64,000 bases of DNA from Hyalangium versicolor (GTDB lineage Bacteria > Myxococcota > Myxococcia > Myxococcales > Myxococcaceae): positions 1 through 64,000 of the forward strand of contig NZ_JAHXBF010000035.1 of NCBI RefSeq assembly GCF_020103695.1, in the 5' to 3' direction. How positions within the stretch are numbered: the first letter of the stretch is position 1; each line of letters opens with the position of its first letter. The notes beneath the pieces are model-generated. The model made no database searches. It worked only from the letters and a program-made list of their open reading frames with translations, and was not told the origin of the DNA. This document shows, one piece after another, positions 41,238-50,082 of the stretch. The translations under genes were made by a program, and so were the position numbers.

Positions 41238-43121
41238 ATGGCAATCACCGTGCACGCACTGCGCGATCGGCTGAGCCGGGCCCTGGGTTTCCTGGATGCC
41301 CCGGCCGAGCTTCAGGAGGGCGAGAGCGGGGCAGGGGCAGGAGTGCTGTTGCTGTTGCCGCTGCTGCTCGTGTTCCCACTGTTGCTGTCCGGGCTCTTTC
41401 GGGCTGCGCTCGGCGTCGGCATCTCCACGGGCCTGGGCCTGGGAGTCATCGTCGCGGGAGCTGTCCTGGCCCTGGTCTTCCTGAGCGGAAGGCCGAAGGT
41501 GGAGGATCGGTTCCTGCTCGTGCAGTCGGTGTTGGTACTCGCCGCGGCCATGGTCATCGTCGTCTGGGCGCTGTACACGCCCGCCTTCGAGGGCATGGTG
41601 TCCGTGGGAGGCGGCGACGCGGGCAACCACGTCTCCCTCAAGCGTCATTTCATCGAGACCGAGCCGGACACCTACCAGAAGTTCGTCACCTTCTATGCGC
41701 TCACGCACTGGCTGGAGGTGTTCTTCGGCCTGGATGCCTTCGAGTCATTCCGCGCCGGCTTCTACGCGATTCCCCTGCTGGTGACGCTCTGCCTGCTGGC
41801 GGCGCTCGCGGCCGTGTCTCGCGCGGGGGCTGACAGAGGCAAGGCGCCCGCGAGGCTGGCCCAGTGGCTCTTTCTGGCCGGCTTCGGAGTGCTGGGGACC
41901 AACATCCTCTTCCGGGTGCTGCACTACCATCAGGCCGACGGGTTCTATGTCCACCTGTTCGGGCTGGTTCCCACCGTCCTCTGTTGGGTGCTCTTCGGGC
42001 TGAGCCGCACGCGTGCGCTGCGCGTGGCGATGCTCCTGTTCGCCATCGTCCTCCACCGGTTCACCTATGGGCTCAACCTGGGAGACGTGGCCGCCGTCAG
42101 CGCCGTGCTCACGGCCGTCGAGGCGGGCGGGGTGTCGCACTCCAAGCGCCTGCGCTGGGGGCTGATCGCGCTGGCTGTCGGGCTCGGTGGGGCCGCGGCC
42201 TTTGCCTACCGGACCCTCTGGCAGCTGCACCCGGTCTGGGGCGCCATCATCGCGCCTGAGATCCACGCGATGATCCGGGGCGAGGCCTTTCTGACGGTGC
42301 TGCTGCTGATCCTCCCGTTCGCCGCGCGCCGGATGGGACTGCCACTCGGTGCCGAGGGGGCCCGGCTCGCCCGGTATGCGGGAGTCTTCGGAGCCATCAA
42401 CACCTTCATCCAGTTCCTCTATCTGCGGATGGGGTTCAAGCCGGAGTATTACCTCTTCAAGTACCACCTGCACGGCATGGTCCTGGTCTTCGGCGCGGCG
42501 CTGGTCCTGATCTCCGCGCTCGCAGCTCAGGCCCTCGTGCAGTGGGGGCAGCGGAAGCCTCGGGCGAGCCACGCAGTCCTCGTGCCCCTCGTCGCGCTCT
42601 GGGGCATCGCCCTGTTCAACCTCTACGCCGCCTGCAGGCCCTACCGCGACAGCTTCCACGAGCGGAGGTTCGGCACCCCTCCCTGGCGCTGGCTCCAACC
42701 CCTCGTGGACAGGGAGGGCCAGCGGCGCATCGAGGCCACGCTCGCTCGCGAGGGTGCTGCGTTCGGCGGGCTGCTGGCTCCCTCGTGGCCGCTGATGAAC
42801 TTCATGAACGCCAGCCTGCGCCGCACCGTCGACGCGGACCCGCTGCTCTTCGGGTGGCTCCAGTACACCCACGGTCGGGTGCGGCAGGAGCCTGGCTTCT
42901 GCGTGTTCTGGTACGCCACGGACGCGGACTTCGCCGGGTACGCTGCGGATCAGGCAGAGCAGGGCGGAGAGCTGGCTGATGTCACCCAGGCGCTCCACAA
43001 CCTGACTGGGCGGCGCTGCGAAGACTACCGGGCGGGTTGGGATGAACAGCTCGCGCTCCGACTCTGCTACCTCTGCGAGCCAGCACGCCCCGTCAACGGA
43101 AGCGAGACGCCGCGTCCTTAG
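41238..43121 (+). CDS. Polytopic membrane protein, possible lipid-sugar-dependent glycosyltransferase
   Basis: This is a 627-residue protein with about ten to twelve membrane spans (VLLLLPLLLVFPLLLSGLF, then VIVAGAVLALVFL and others) and a soluble C-terminal domain of some 150 residues with several Cys. An acidic pair in an early loop (GGGDAGNHVSLKRHFIETEP) sits where GT-C transferases carry catalytic Asp and Glu. The gene is four bases after a GT2 gene that would supply the lipid-linked sugar. GT-C activity is inferred from topology and context; no family was recognised with certainty. An O-antigen or polysaccharide transporter is an alternative. Confidence 0.8.
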   Translation: MAITVHALRDRLSRALGFLDAPAELQEGESGAGAGVLLLLPLLLVFPLLLSGLFRAALGVGISTGLGLGVIVAGAVLALVFLSGRPKVEDRFLLVQSVLVLAAAMVIVVWALYTPAFEGMVSVGGGDAGNHVSLKRHFIETEPDTYQKFVTFYALTHWLEVFFGLDAFESFRAGFYAIPLLVTLCLLAALAAVSRAGADRGKAPARLAQWLFLAGFGVLGTNILFRVLHYHQADGFYVHLFGLVPTVLCWVLFGLSRTRALRVAMLLFAIVLHRFTYGLNLGDVAAVSAVLTAVEAGGVSHSKRLRWGLIALAVGLGGAAAFAYRTLWQLHPVWGAIIAPEIHAMIRGEAFLTVLLLILPFAARRMGLPLGAEGARLARYAGVFGAINTFIQFLYLRMGFKPEYYLFKYHLHGMVLVFGAALVLISALAAQALVQWGQRKPRASHAVLVPLVALWGIALFNLYAACRPYRDSFHERRFGTPPWRWLQPLVDREGQRRIEATLAREGAAFGGLLAPSWPLMNFMNASLRRTVDADPLLFGWLQYTHGRVRQEPGFCVFWYATDADFAGYAADQAEQGGELADVTQALHNLTGRRCEDYRAGWDEQLALRLCYLCEPARPVNGSETPRP

Positions 43122-43324
43122 TTGGGCAGGTGGGCGTTTCCCCTCCGTTGATCGAGTCCAACGGTCATGGGGTATGCTTTCAACAGCCACAGTGCGATCT
43201 GAACCGGGGGGCGGATTTGGATCCACTGTCATGACGAGTCTGCCGCTGTCTCCGCGCCCGCCTGGATGATGAGCAGCCCAGGTTGATCCCCGCGGCTCGG
43301 CCCGACTTCGAGAGCACATCCATC

Positions 43325-46300
43325 ATGTTGAACATTCCTGGTTACACGCTGCGAGGCTCGATCAAGGCCACCAGTAACAGCCTGCTCTTCCGGGTGGTTC
43401 GAGACACTGATGGCCTGTCTCTCATCCTCAAGACGCCCGTGGCCTCCTCCCTCGGGCCGCGCGAGACCGAGCGCTATCGCCGGGAGTTCGGCATCCTCCA
43501 GCGCCTGCACGACGTGCATGGCATCACCCGGGTCCACGCCTGTGAGCGCGTCCACGATCGGCCCGTGCTCCTCATGGAGTCGGTGGAGGGCGTGCCGCTG
43601 TCCGAGTTGACCGGCAAGCCCTTCGAGCTGGGGCGCGCGCTGGAGCTGGGCATCGCCCTGGCCGGCACCCTGGCCGAGCTGCACCGCCGCGGCGTCATCC
43701 ACAAGGACATCAAGCCCTCCAACATCATCATCACCCCCAGCGGAGGGGCGTGCCTGATCGACTTCGGCATCGCCACCTTCCAGCTCGTCGAGCACGTGGA
43801 TGCCGCCCCGGCCTCGTTGGTGGAGGGAACGCTGGCCTACATGTCTCCCGAGCAGACCGGGCGCATGAATCGCTCGGTGGACTACCGGACCGACCTGTAC
43901 TCGCTGGGCGTGACGCTCTACGAGGTGCTGACGGGCACCCGTCCCTTCCACGGCCGCGATGCGCTCGAGTGGTTCCATGCCCACATGGCCATCTCCCCCT
44001 TGCCGCCGATCGAGCGAATCCCGGGCCTGCCGCTGGTGGTGTCCGAGATTGTCATGAAGCTGCTGGCCAAGGTGGCCGAGGAGCGCTACCAGAGCGCCGA
44101 CGGGCTCAAGGCGGACCTCGAGCGGTGCCTGAATGCGCTGCGCCGGGGCGTGAGCGAGGACTTCCCGCTGGGGAGGAATGATCACCCCACGCACTTCCAG
44201 CTCCCGCAGCGCCTGTATGGGCGTGATGCCCAGGCGGCGGTCCTGCTCCAGGGATTCGAGCGCGTGGCGCGTGGCGGGCGGCCGGAGCTCATCCTCGTGC
44301 GCGGCTACTCGGGCATTGGCAAGTCCGCCGTGGTGAATGAGCTGCACAAGCCCGTGGTGCGCCAGCGTGGCTTCTTCCTCAGCGGCAAGTTCGATCAGTT
44401 CCAGCAGGCCATCCCCTACGCCACCCTGTCCCAGGCCATTCGAGGGCTGACGCAGCAGCTGCTGGCGGGGACCGATGAGGAGCTGGCTCGCTGGCGCGAA
44501 CACCTGCTGAAGGCGTGGGAGGGGCTGGGGCAGCTCCTCGTGGATGCGGTGCCACAGCTCGAGCTCGTCGTGGGCAAGCAGCCTCCCGTCCCGGAGCTGC
44601 CTCCGGCCGAGGCGGTCCACCGCTTCAACCGGGTGTTCCGCCAGTTCCTCGGCGTCTTCGCCACCGAGGAGCACCCCCTCGTCGTCTTCCTGGATGATCT
44701 CCAGTGGGCGGACCTGGCCAGCCTCCGGCTCCTTCAGCACCTGCTCACTCACCTCGAGACGCCGCCGCTGCTGTTGATTGGCGCCTACCGCGACAACGAG
44801 GTGGGGCCGGCGCATCGGTTGACCCAGGTGCTGGGAGAGCTGCGCGGGGCCGGCGCGCGGATGACGGACATCCAGTTGGAGCCGCTGAGCCTCTCGGAGG
44901 TGGAGCAGTTCGTCGCCGACACGCTGCCTCAGGCCGGGGTGGACATCGTCCATCCGCTCTCGGTGCTGGCGCGGGAGAAGACGGGGGGCAATCCCTTCTT
45001 CCTGTTGCAGTTCCTGCTGACGCTCAACCAGGACGGGCTGCTGGTGCGCACTCCCCAGGGCGCCTGGCGGTGGGATGCCGAGGCCGTCCGGGCCAAGGGC
45101 TACTCGGACAATGTCGTCGACTTCATGGCGAGCAAGCTGCGCCAGTTCCCCTCGGTGACACAGCACCTGCTGCGGCTGGCCGCGTGCGTGGGCAACACCT
45201 TCTCGCTCTCGATGCTGCGCATCATCTCCAACATCCTCGACCCGGCCGAGGTGGAGCAGGGCCTGGAGCCCGCGTTCCTGGAGGGCATGCTGGTGCGCGC
45301 GGGCCCGGATCAGTACCGCTTCCTGCACGATCGCATCCAGCAGGCCGCCTACGCCCTCATCCCCGAGGAGGAGCGCAAGGCCGTGCACCTGCGCATCGGC
45401 CGGCTGTTGCTGTCCAGCCTCTCGCCCGAGGAGGTGCGCGAGAAGCTCTTCGATGTCGTGAGTCAGTTCAATGCCGGAGTCGTGCTGCTCGACAGCGACG
45501 AGGAGCGCCACCGCGTGGCACGCCTGAACGCGGAGGCCGGGCAGAAGGCCAAGGACTCGACGGCGCTCAGCTCGGCCATCGACTACTACACCACGGCCTT
45601 CCAGCTCCTCCCGGGAGACCCCTGGCAGAAGGATCCGGAGCTGGCCTTCAAGCTGCAACTCGATAAGGCGGGCTGCGAGTTCATGCTCGGCAACACCGTC
45701 GAGGCGCGGCGCCTGGTGGACGACTTGCGGCCCCGGGCGCGCACCCCCACGCAGTTGTCCACCGTCTACAAGCTGAAGAGTGACATCCACGTCGCCCGCG
45801 GGGAGATCCAGGAGTCCTGTGACTGCCTGCTGGAGGGCCTGAAGCTGTTGGGCACGCCGCTGCCGGCGCACCCCACCTGGGAGGAGGTGGAGAAGTCCAA
45901 CGAGGAGGTGAAGGCCCTGCTGGGCAACCGCTCCATCGAGAGCCTCGTGGAGCTGCCCCTCGTGAAGGATCCGGAGCTGGAAGCGGTGATGACGGTGCTG
46001 GGCGCCATGCTCACCTCCACGTTCTACACGAACCCCCACCTGCTCATCCTCCACCTGAGCCGGATGGTTGCCCTCAGCCTCGCGCGCGGCAACGTGAACG
46101 CCTCCATCGACGGGTACGCCGGGTACGGGCTGGTGCTGGGGCCCTACTTCAAGCGGTATGCGGAGGGCTATGCCTTCGGCAAGCTCGCGTGCGATCTCGT
46201 CGAGCGCCACCAGCTGGGTGCCTTCCGCGGCAAGGCGCTCATCTGCCTGGAGACGATCAGCTACTTCACCCACCCGCTCACCGAGGCGCAGGCGCTCATC

Positions 46301-48628
46301 AGCAAGGCCTTCCAGTTCGGCATCCAGACGAGTGACTTCCAGGTTGCGGGCTATTGCTGCAACCACATCGTCACGAACCGCCTCCACATGGGGCATGCGC
46401 TGGACGAAGTCTGGCAGGAGTCCGTCGCGCGGCTGGCCTTTGTGCGCAAGGCGGGCTTCGTGGACATGCAGGACACCATCCACTTCACCCAGCGCTATGT
46501 GCAGCAGCTCCGAGGGCTCTCGGACTCGTTCAGCACCCTGAATGGCGAGGGCTTCGACGAGGCCGCCTTCGAGGCCACGCTGACTCCCGAGCGGATGAGC
46601 GCCACGCGCTGCTGCTACTGGCTCACGAAGATCCAGTCCCGCTTCATGTGTGGCGCGTACGACGAAGCCCTCGCGCTGGCTCCCAAGGCCACGGAGCTGG
46701 CCTGGTCCATGCTCAGCCACATCCAGCTGCTGGATCTGCACCTCTTCCACGCCCTCTCGCTGACGGCGGTCTTCAAGAACCTGCCAACGGAGGAGCGGCC
46801 CGCGGCGCTCAAGACGCTGCGGCGGCACCAGCAGCAACTCGCGGAGTGGGCCGCCAACTGTCCATCCACGTTCCTGGCGCCGGAGCGGATGGTCTCCGCG
46901 GAGCTGGCCCGCATCACGGGCCAGACGGTGGAGGCCCTGCATGCCTACGAGGCGGCGTACCAGTCGGCGCGCGAGCACGGCTTCATCCAGAACGTGGCCC
47001 TCGCGTGCGAGCTCGCGGCCCGCTTCTGGTTCGAGCAGCGGGTGCCCACCCTCGCGGAGCCCTACGCGCAGAAGGCCCGCGAGGCCTACGTGAGCTGGGG
47101 TGCGCGCGGGAAGGTCCGGCAGCTGGATGCCCAGTGGCCCCACCTCCGCCCGGCTTCCTCCCGCGAGTCGACCGTCGCCGATACGGACTCCACGCAGATC
47201 GACGCGCTCACCGTGGTGAAGGCCCAGCAGGCCATCTCCGGCGAGATGGTCCTCGGGCGGCTGGGAGCCACGCTGCTGCGCGTGGCCATCGAGAATGCGG
47301 GGGCCCAGCGCGGGGCCCTGCTGCTGCCGGGCAGCGACAAGCTCGAGGTGGCGGCCATCTTCGGCACCTCGGGGAAGGACTCCACCGCGGCTTCGGGCGA
47401 GCACTCCCTTCCGTGGACGCTGATCTCCTACGTCAAGCGCTCACGCGAGCACGTGCTCATCGGCGACGCCTCCCAGCCTCACGCCTTCTCGGCGGACCCT
47501 TGGTTCGAGCAGAGTCACGCCCGCTCCGTGCTCTGTCTGCCCCTGCTGCGGCGAGACGAGTTCCGCGGTGTGCTCTTCCTGGAGAACAACCTCGCCACCA
47601 ACGCCTTCACGCCGTCGCGCATCTCCCTGCTCGGGCATCTGGCCTCTCAGGCTGCCATCTCCATCGAGAATGCCCGCCTCTACGGGGAGATCCAGCGCAC
47701 CGAGGCCGCCCTTCGCCGCGCCAATGACGAGCTGGAGAAGCGGGTGGAAGAGCGCACGCGCGAGCTCAAGCAGGCGCAGGCCCAGGTGGTGGAGACGGCC
47801 CGTGCGGCCGGCATGGCGGAGGTGGCCGTCAACGTGCTCCACAACGTGGGCAACGTCCTCACCAGCGCCGTCATCAACCTGGAGGTGATGGAGGCGACGG
47901 CGGGCAGCATCCACATGGAGCGGTTGAAGCAGGCCATGGCCCTGCTCGAGGAGCGCCGCGGCGACCTGGCTACGTTCCTCACCCAGGAGCCCAAGGGCAT
48001 CCAGCTCGCGGACTATCTCTTCGCGCTCACGGATCAGCTGCTCCTCGAGCGGAACTCGCTCCGCGAGAGCATGAAGGAGATGGGCAAGCACATCGAGCAC
48101 ATCCGGGCCATCGTGCAGGTCCAGCAGACCTACGCTCGCAGCACGATCATCACCGAGGAGTGTGAGCTCTCCAACCTCGTCGGGGATGCGCTGAGCATCC
48201 AGATGCCGGCCCTCCGGCGCCACGGCGTCGACGTCACCCAGGAGCTGGTGACCCTGCCCACGGTGCTCCTGGACAAGCACAAGGTGCTGCAGATCCTCGT
48301 CAACCTCATCAGCAACGCGAAGAACGCGATGGGGGCCCTGCCCGAGGGGGAGCGGCACATGCACGTGCGGCTCACGGCGGAGGGGGACTTCGCGCGGATC
48401 CAGATCTCGGACACCGGGATGGGGATCGCGCCGGAGAGCCGCGATCGGCTCTTCTCCCAGGGCTACACGACGCGAGAGGGCGGGCACGGCCTGGGCCTGC
48501 ACTCCAGCGCGCTCGCGGCGACGCTCCTGGGCGGCCGCCTCATGTTGGAGAGCGATGGGGTGGGGAAGGGGGCCACGGCCACGTTGGAGCTCCCCCTGAA
48601 GGGCCCCCGGCGCCAGCGGGCTTTATAA
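43325..48628 (+). CDS. Giant hybrid signalling kinase: Ser/Thr kinase, AAA ATPase, helical repeats, GAF, histidine kinase
   Basis: This is a 1767-residue protein if started at the ATG at 43325; an in-frame TTG at 43283 is an alternative. The order is: Ser/Thr kinase domain (about 5-265) with HKDIKPSN and IDFG motifs; AAA-type ATPase (about 300-560) with Walker A GYSGIGKS near 330 and Walker B VVFLDDLQWAD; a long TPR-like helical region to about 1240; GAF sensor (about 1295-1455); a coiled coil; a histidine-kinase dimerisation helix with VLHNVGNVL carrying the His near 1504; and a HATPase domain with NLISNAKNAM, DTGMGIAP and GHGLGLH. This architecture is known in cyanobacteria and myxobacteria. 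It should sense through GAF and repeats and phosphorylate both Ser/Thr and His/Asp partners. No response regulator lies adjacent. Confidence 0.93.
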   Translation: MLNIPGYTLRGSIKATSNSLLFRVVRDTDGLSLILKTPVASSLGPRETERYRREFGILQRLHDVHGITRVHACERVHDRPVLLMESVEGVPLSELTGKPFELGRALELGIALAGTLAELHRRGVIHKDIKPSNIIITPSGGACLIDFGIATFQLVEHVDAAPASLVEGTLAYMSPEQTGRMNRSVDYRTDLYSLGVTLYEVLTGTRPFHGRDALEWFHAHMAISPLPPIERIPGLPLVVSEIVMKLLAKVAEERYQSADGLKADLERCLNALRRGVSEDFPLGRNDHPTHFQLPQRLYGRDAQAAVLLQGFERVARGGRPELILVRGYSGIGKSAVVNELHKPVVRQRGFFLSGKFDQFQQAIPYATLSQAIRGLTQQLLAGTDEELARWREHLLKAWEGLGQLLVDAVPQLELVVGKQPPVPELPPAEAVHRFNRVFRQFLGVFATEEHPLVVFLDDLQWADLASLRLLQHLLTHLETPPLLLIGAYRDNEVGPAHRLTQVLGELRGAGARMTDIQLEPLSLSEVEQFVADTLPQAGVDIVHPLSVLAREKTGGNPFFLLQFLLTLNQDGLLVRTPQGAWRWDAEAVRAKGYSDNVVDFMASKLRQFPSVTQHLLRLAACVGNTFSLSMLRIISNILDPAEVEQGLEPAFLEGMLVRAGPDQYRFLHDRIQQAAYALIPEEERKAVHLRIGRLLLSSLSPEEVREKLFDVVSQFNAGVVLLDSDEERHRVARLNAEAGQKAKDSTALSSAIDYYTTAFQLLPGDPWQKDPELAFKLQLDKAGCEFMLGNTVEARRLVDDLRPRARTPTQLSTVYKLKSDIHVARGEIQESCDCLLEGLKLLGTPLPAHPTWEEVEKSNEEVKALLGNRSIESLVELPLVKDPELEAVMTVLGAMLTSTFYTNPHLLILHLSRMVALSLARGNVNASIDGYAGYGLVLGPYFKRYAEGYAFGKLACDLVERHQLGAFRGKALICLETISYFTHPLTEAQALISKAFQFGIQTSDFQVAGYCCNHIVTNRLHMGHALDEVWQESVARLAFVRKAGFVDMQDTIHFTQRYVQQLRGLSDSFSTLNGEGFDEAAFEATLTPERMSATRCCYWLTKIQSRFMCGAYDEALALAPKATELAWSMLSHIQLLDLHLFHALSLTAVFKNLPTEERPAALKTLRRHQQQLAEWAANCPSTFLAPERMVSAELARITGQTVEALHAYEAAYQSAREHGFIQNVALACELAARFWFEQRVPTLAEPYAQKAREAYVSWGARGKVRQLDAQWPHLRPASSRESTVADTDSTQIDALTVVKAQQAISGEMVLGRLGATLLRVAIENAGAQRGALLLPGSDKLEVAAIFGTSGKDSTAASGEHSLPWTLISYVKRSREHVLIGDASQPHAFSADPWFEQSHARSVLCLPLLRRDEFRGVLFLENNLATNAFTPSRISLLGHLASQAAISIENARLYGEIQRTEAALRRANDELEKRVEERTRELKQAQAQVVETARAAGMAEVAVNVLHNVGNVLTSAVINLEVMEATAGSIHMERLKQAMALLEERRGDLATFLTQEPKGIQLADYLFALTDQLLLERNSLRESMKEMGKHIEHIRAIVQVQQTYARSTIITEECELSNLVGDALSIQMPALRRHGVDVTQELVTLPTVLLDKHKVLQILVNLISNAKNAMGALPEGERHMHVRLTAEGDFARIQISDTGMGIAPESRDRLFSQGYTTREGGHGLGLHSSALAATLLGGRLMLESDGVGKGATATLELPLKGPRRQRAL

Positions 48629-48700
48629 GAGACAGGGGGAACCAGGCTGCCGCCCCTGACCCCTGGCGGGCACGAGCCATTTGGGTCATTTTTGAGGGGT

Positions 48701-49921
48701 ATGAAGCCCGGCCCCTCTCGCCTCAGGCTTGCCCCTGCACTCCTGGCCTCGGTGCTCCTGCACCTGGCCATCGCGCTATGGTTGTGGCTCTCCGAGCCCC
48801 GAGCCTCCGAGAGGCCGAGCCCCGTGGCCGAGCGTGCGCAGCCGAACCTCGTGGAGCTGGACTTCACGGACGTACCGCTCGCCTCACCGCCTCCCCCGCA
48901 GGCTCCCGCGACCCATGCGCCGAGCCCTCCCCGCTCTGTCATCCGGCCCGCGCGCAGGCAGAAGCCCGCCGAGCCTGTCGCTGAGCGTCCCAGCACTGCC
49001 GAGCCCACCCCGCCTCAGCCGCCTCGGGAGGAGCGTCCCGCAGCGGGGGCAGGGGAGGGGGATGCTCCGCGCAAGCTGGTACTCGTCCCTTCGTGGCCCG
49101 CGGGCGTTCCCGGCGCGGGTTCTCCCGCGGAGCCAGAGTCCCGAGGGCGGACCTTGCACCCGGGGGATCCGTCCCTGGAGCCCGAGTCCATTGCCGAGAC
49201 GGGGGAGCGGCTCACCGCGCGCGTCCAGGACTGGGCGGACGACGGAGCCGCCTCGGCCCGCGCGGGGGGGATCGGCCAGCACCCCTACTTCGATGCGGTC
49301 CGCGGCTCCATGGAAGGTGCGCTGGGAAAGACCGAGGGGGGTGATGCTCGGGACCTGGGGATCCGCAACCCCATGGCGGGCATCGTGAAGAGCTACACGC
49401 AGGCCGCCGAGCAGTACGCCAAGACGGGGAACCCAGGAGGAACACCCCCTCCGGTTCCCCAGCAGAGTGAAAAGCTCGCGCAGCTGTTCGGGAACGAGCC
49501 CGCGGCGAACCGGCTGCGCATCATGGCGCAGGCGCGCGAGACGCTCGACGCGCTGAACAACCGAAGCGCCCTCCTCACCGTCACCCTCGAGGTGCGCCAG
49601 GCCCGGAACGGCGAGCTGCTGGATGCGAAGCTCACCGAGCTCTCCGGCAATGATCGCTTCGATGCCTTCGTGCTGCGCGTCGTCCCGGGCGCGCTCGGAG
49701 GGATGACGCCTCCTCCCGAGATGGCGCTCCGGGGACGCGACTTCCTGCGGACCCAGTGGCAGGTGGAGGGCTGGCTCTACACGCCCCCAGAGATGATGAA
49801 GGCCGTCTCCTCCCTGGCCGCGGGGCAGCTCTCGCTCCCGTTGGATCTGATCTTCCAGCCCGAGAAGGTGATGGAGCGCTCGCGCTTCGAATACCGGGCG
49901 CGGCTGCTCAAGGTCTACTGA
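48701..49921 (+). CDS. TonB-like energy-transducing or envelope-spanning protein
   Basis: This is a 406-residue protein from the ATG at 48701. It has an N-terminal inner-membrane anchor at about 9-28 (LAPALLASVLLHLAIALWLW, with the conserved Ser-x3-His typical of TonB and similar proteins). A long Pro/Ala/Arg-rich spacer follows (about 30-170), then a folded C-terminal domain (about 265-400) containing LLTVTLEVRQARNGEL and FDAFVLRVVPG, which resembles a TonB-C beta-alpha-beta core. It would link the inner membrane to an outer-membrane partner. No exbB or exbD genes are nearby. It precedes the two large paralogues and could serve their export, which is speculation. Confidence 0.75.
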   Translation: MKPGPSRLRLAPALLASVLLHLAIALWLWLSEPRASERPSPVAERAQPNLVELDFTDVPLASPPPPQAPATHAPSPPRSVIRPARRQKPAEPVAERPSTAEPTPPQPPREERPAAGAGEGDAPRKLVLVPSWPAGVPGAGSPAEPESRGRTLHPGDPSLEPESIAETGERLTARVQDWADDGAASARAGGIGQHPYFDAVRGSMEGALGKTEGGDARDLGIRNPMAGIVKSYTQAAEQYAKTGNPGGTPPPVPQQSEKLAQLFGNEPAANRLRIMAQARETLDALNNRSALLTVTLEVRQARNGELLDAKLTELSGNDRFDAFVLRVVPGALGGMTPPPEMALRGRDFLRTQWQVEGWLYTPPEMMKAVSSLAAGQLSLPLDLIFQPEKVMERSRFEYRARLLKVY

Positions 49922-49941
49922 CGCGGGAAATCCGCTGGGTT

Positions 49942-49952
49942 CGTAACGTTAC
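49942..49952. promoter_or_regulatory. Palindrome CGTAACGTTAC upstream of the first large paralogue
   Basis: The core GTAACGTTAC is a perfect 10-base palindrome, AT-rich in a GC-rich setting, and is followed by AAAA. The same site occurs just upstream of the second paralogue (52943-52954). An AACGTT core is typical of LacI-family operators. It lies 130 bases before the start codon at 50083. Confidence 0.65.
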
Positions 49953-49966
49953 AAAATTCATTGCCA

Positions 49967-49980
49967 TGTGAACGTTCACA
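49967..49980. promoter_or_regulatory. Perfect 14-base palindrome TGTGAACGTTCACA
   Basis: This is a second palindrome, centred 26.5 bases downstream of the first palindrome's centre and sharing its AACGTT core. The form TGTGA-N4-TCACA also resembles a CRP/FNR-type site. The two sites together suggest cooperative binding of one regulator or two overlapping controls of the gene starting at 50083. Confidence 0.6.
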
Positions 49981-50082
49981 GCCTAATATTCCAACTAACT
50001 GGCTCTGTCGGAAAAGTCCGCAAACCCAGGGCCGGAGTTGTCCTTACATCCGCATACCCCCTCTCCCGAGTTCAAGGACGCC

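Noticed and set aside
43229..47404. 1391-codon minus-strand open frame opposite the hybrid kinase
   Set aside because: Antisense shadow. The plus strand carries the kinase, Walker and GAF motifs in order.
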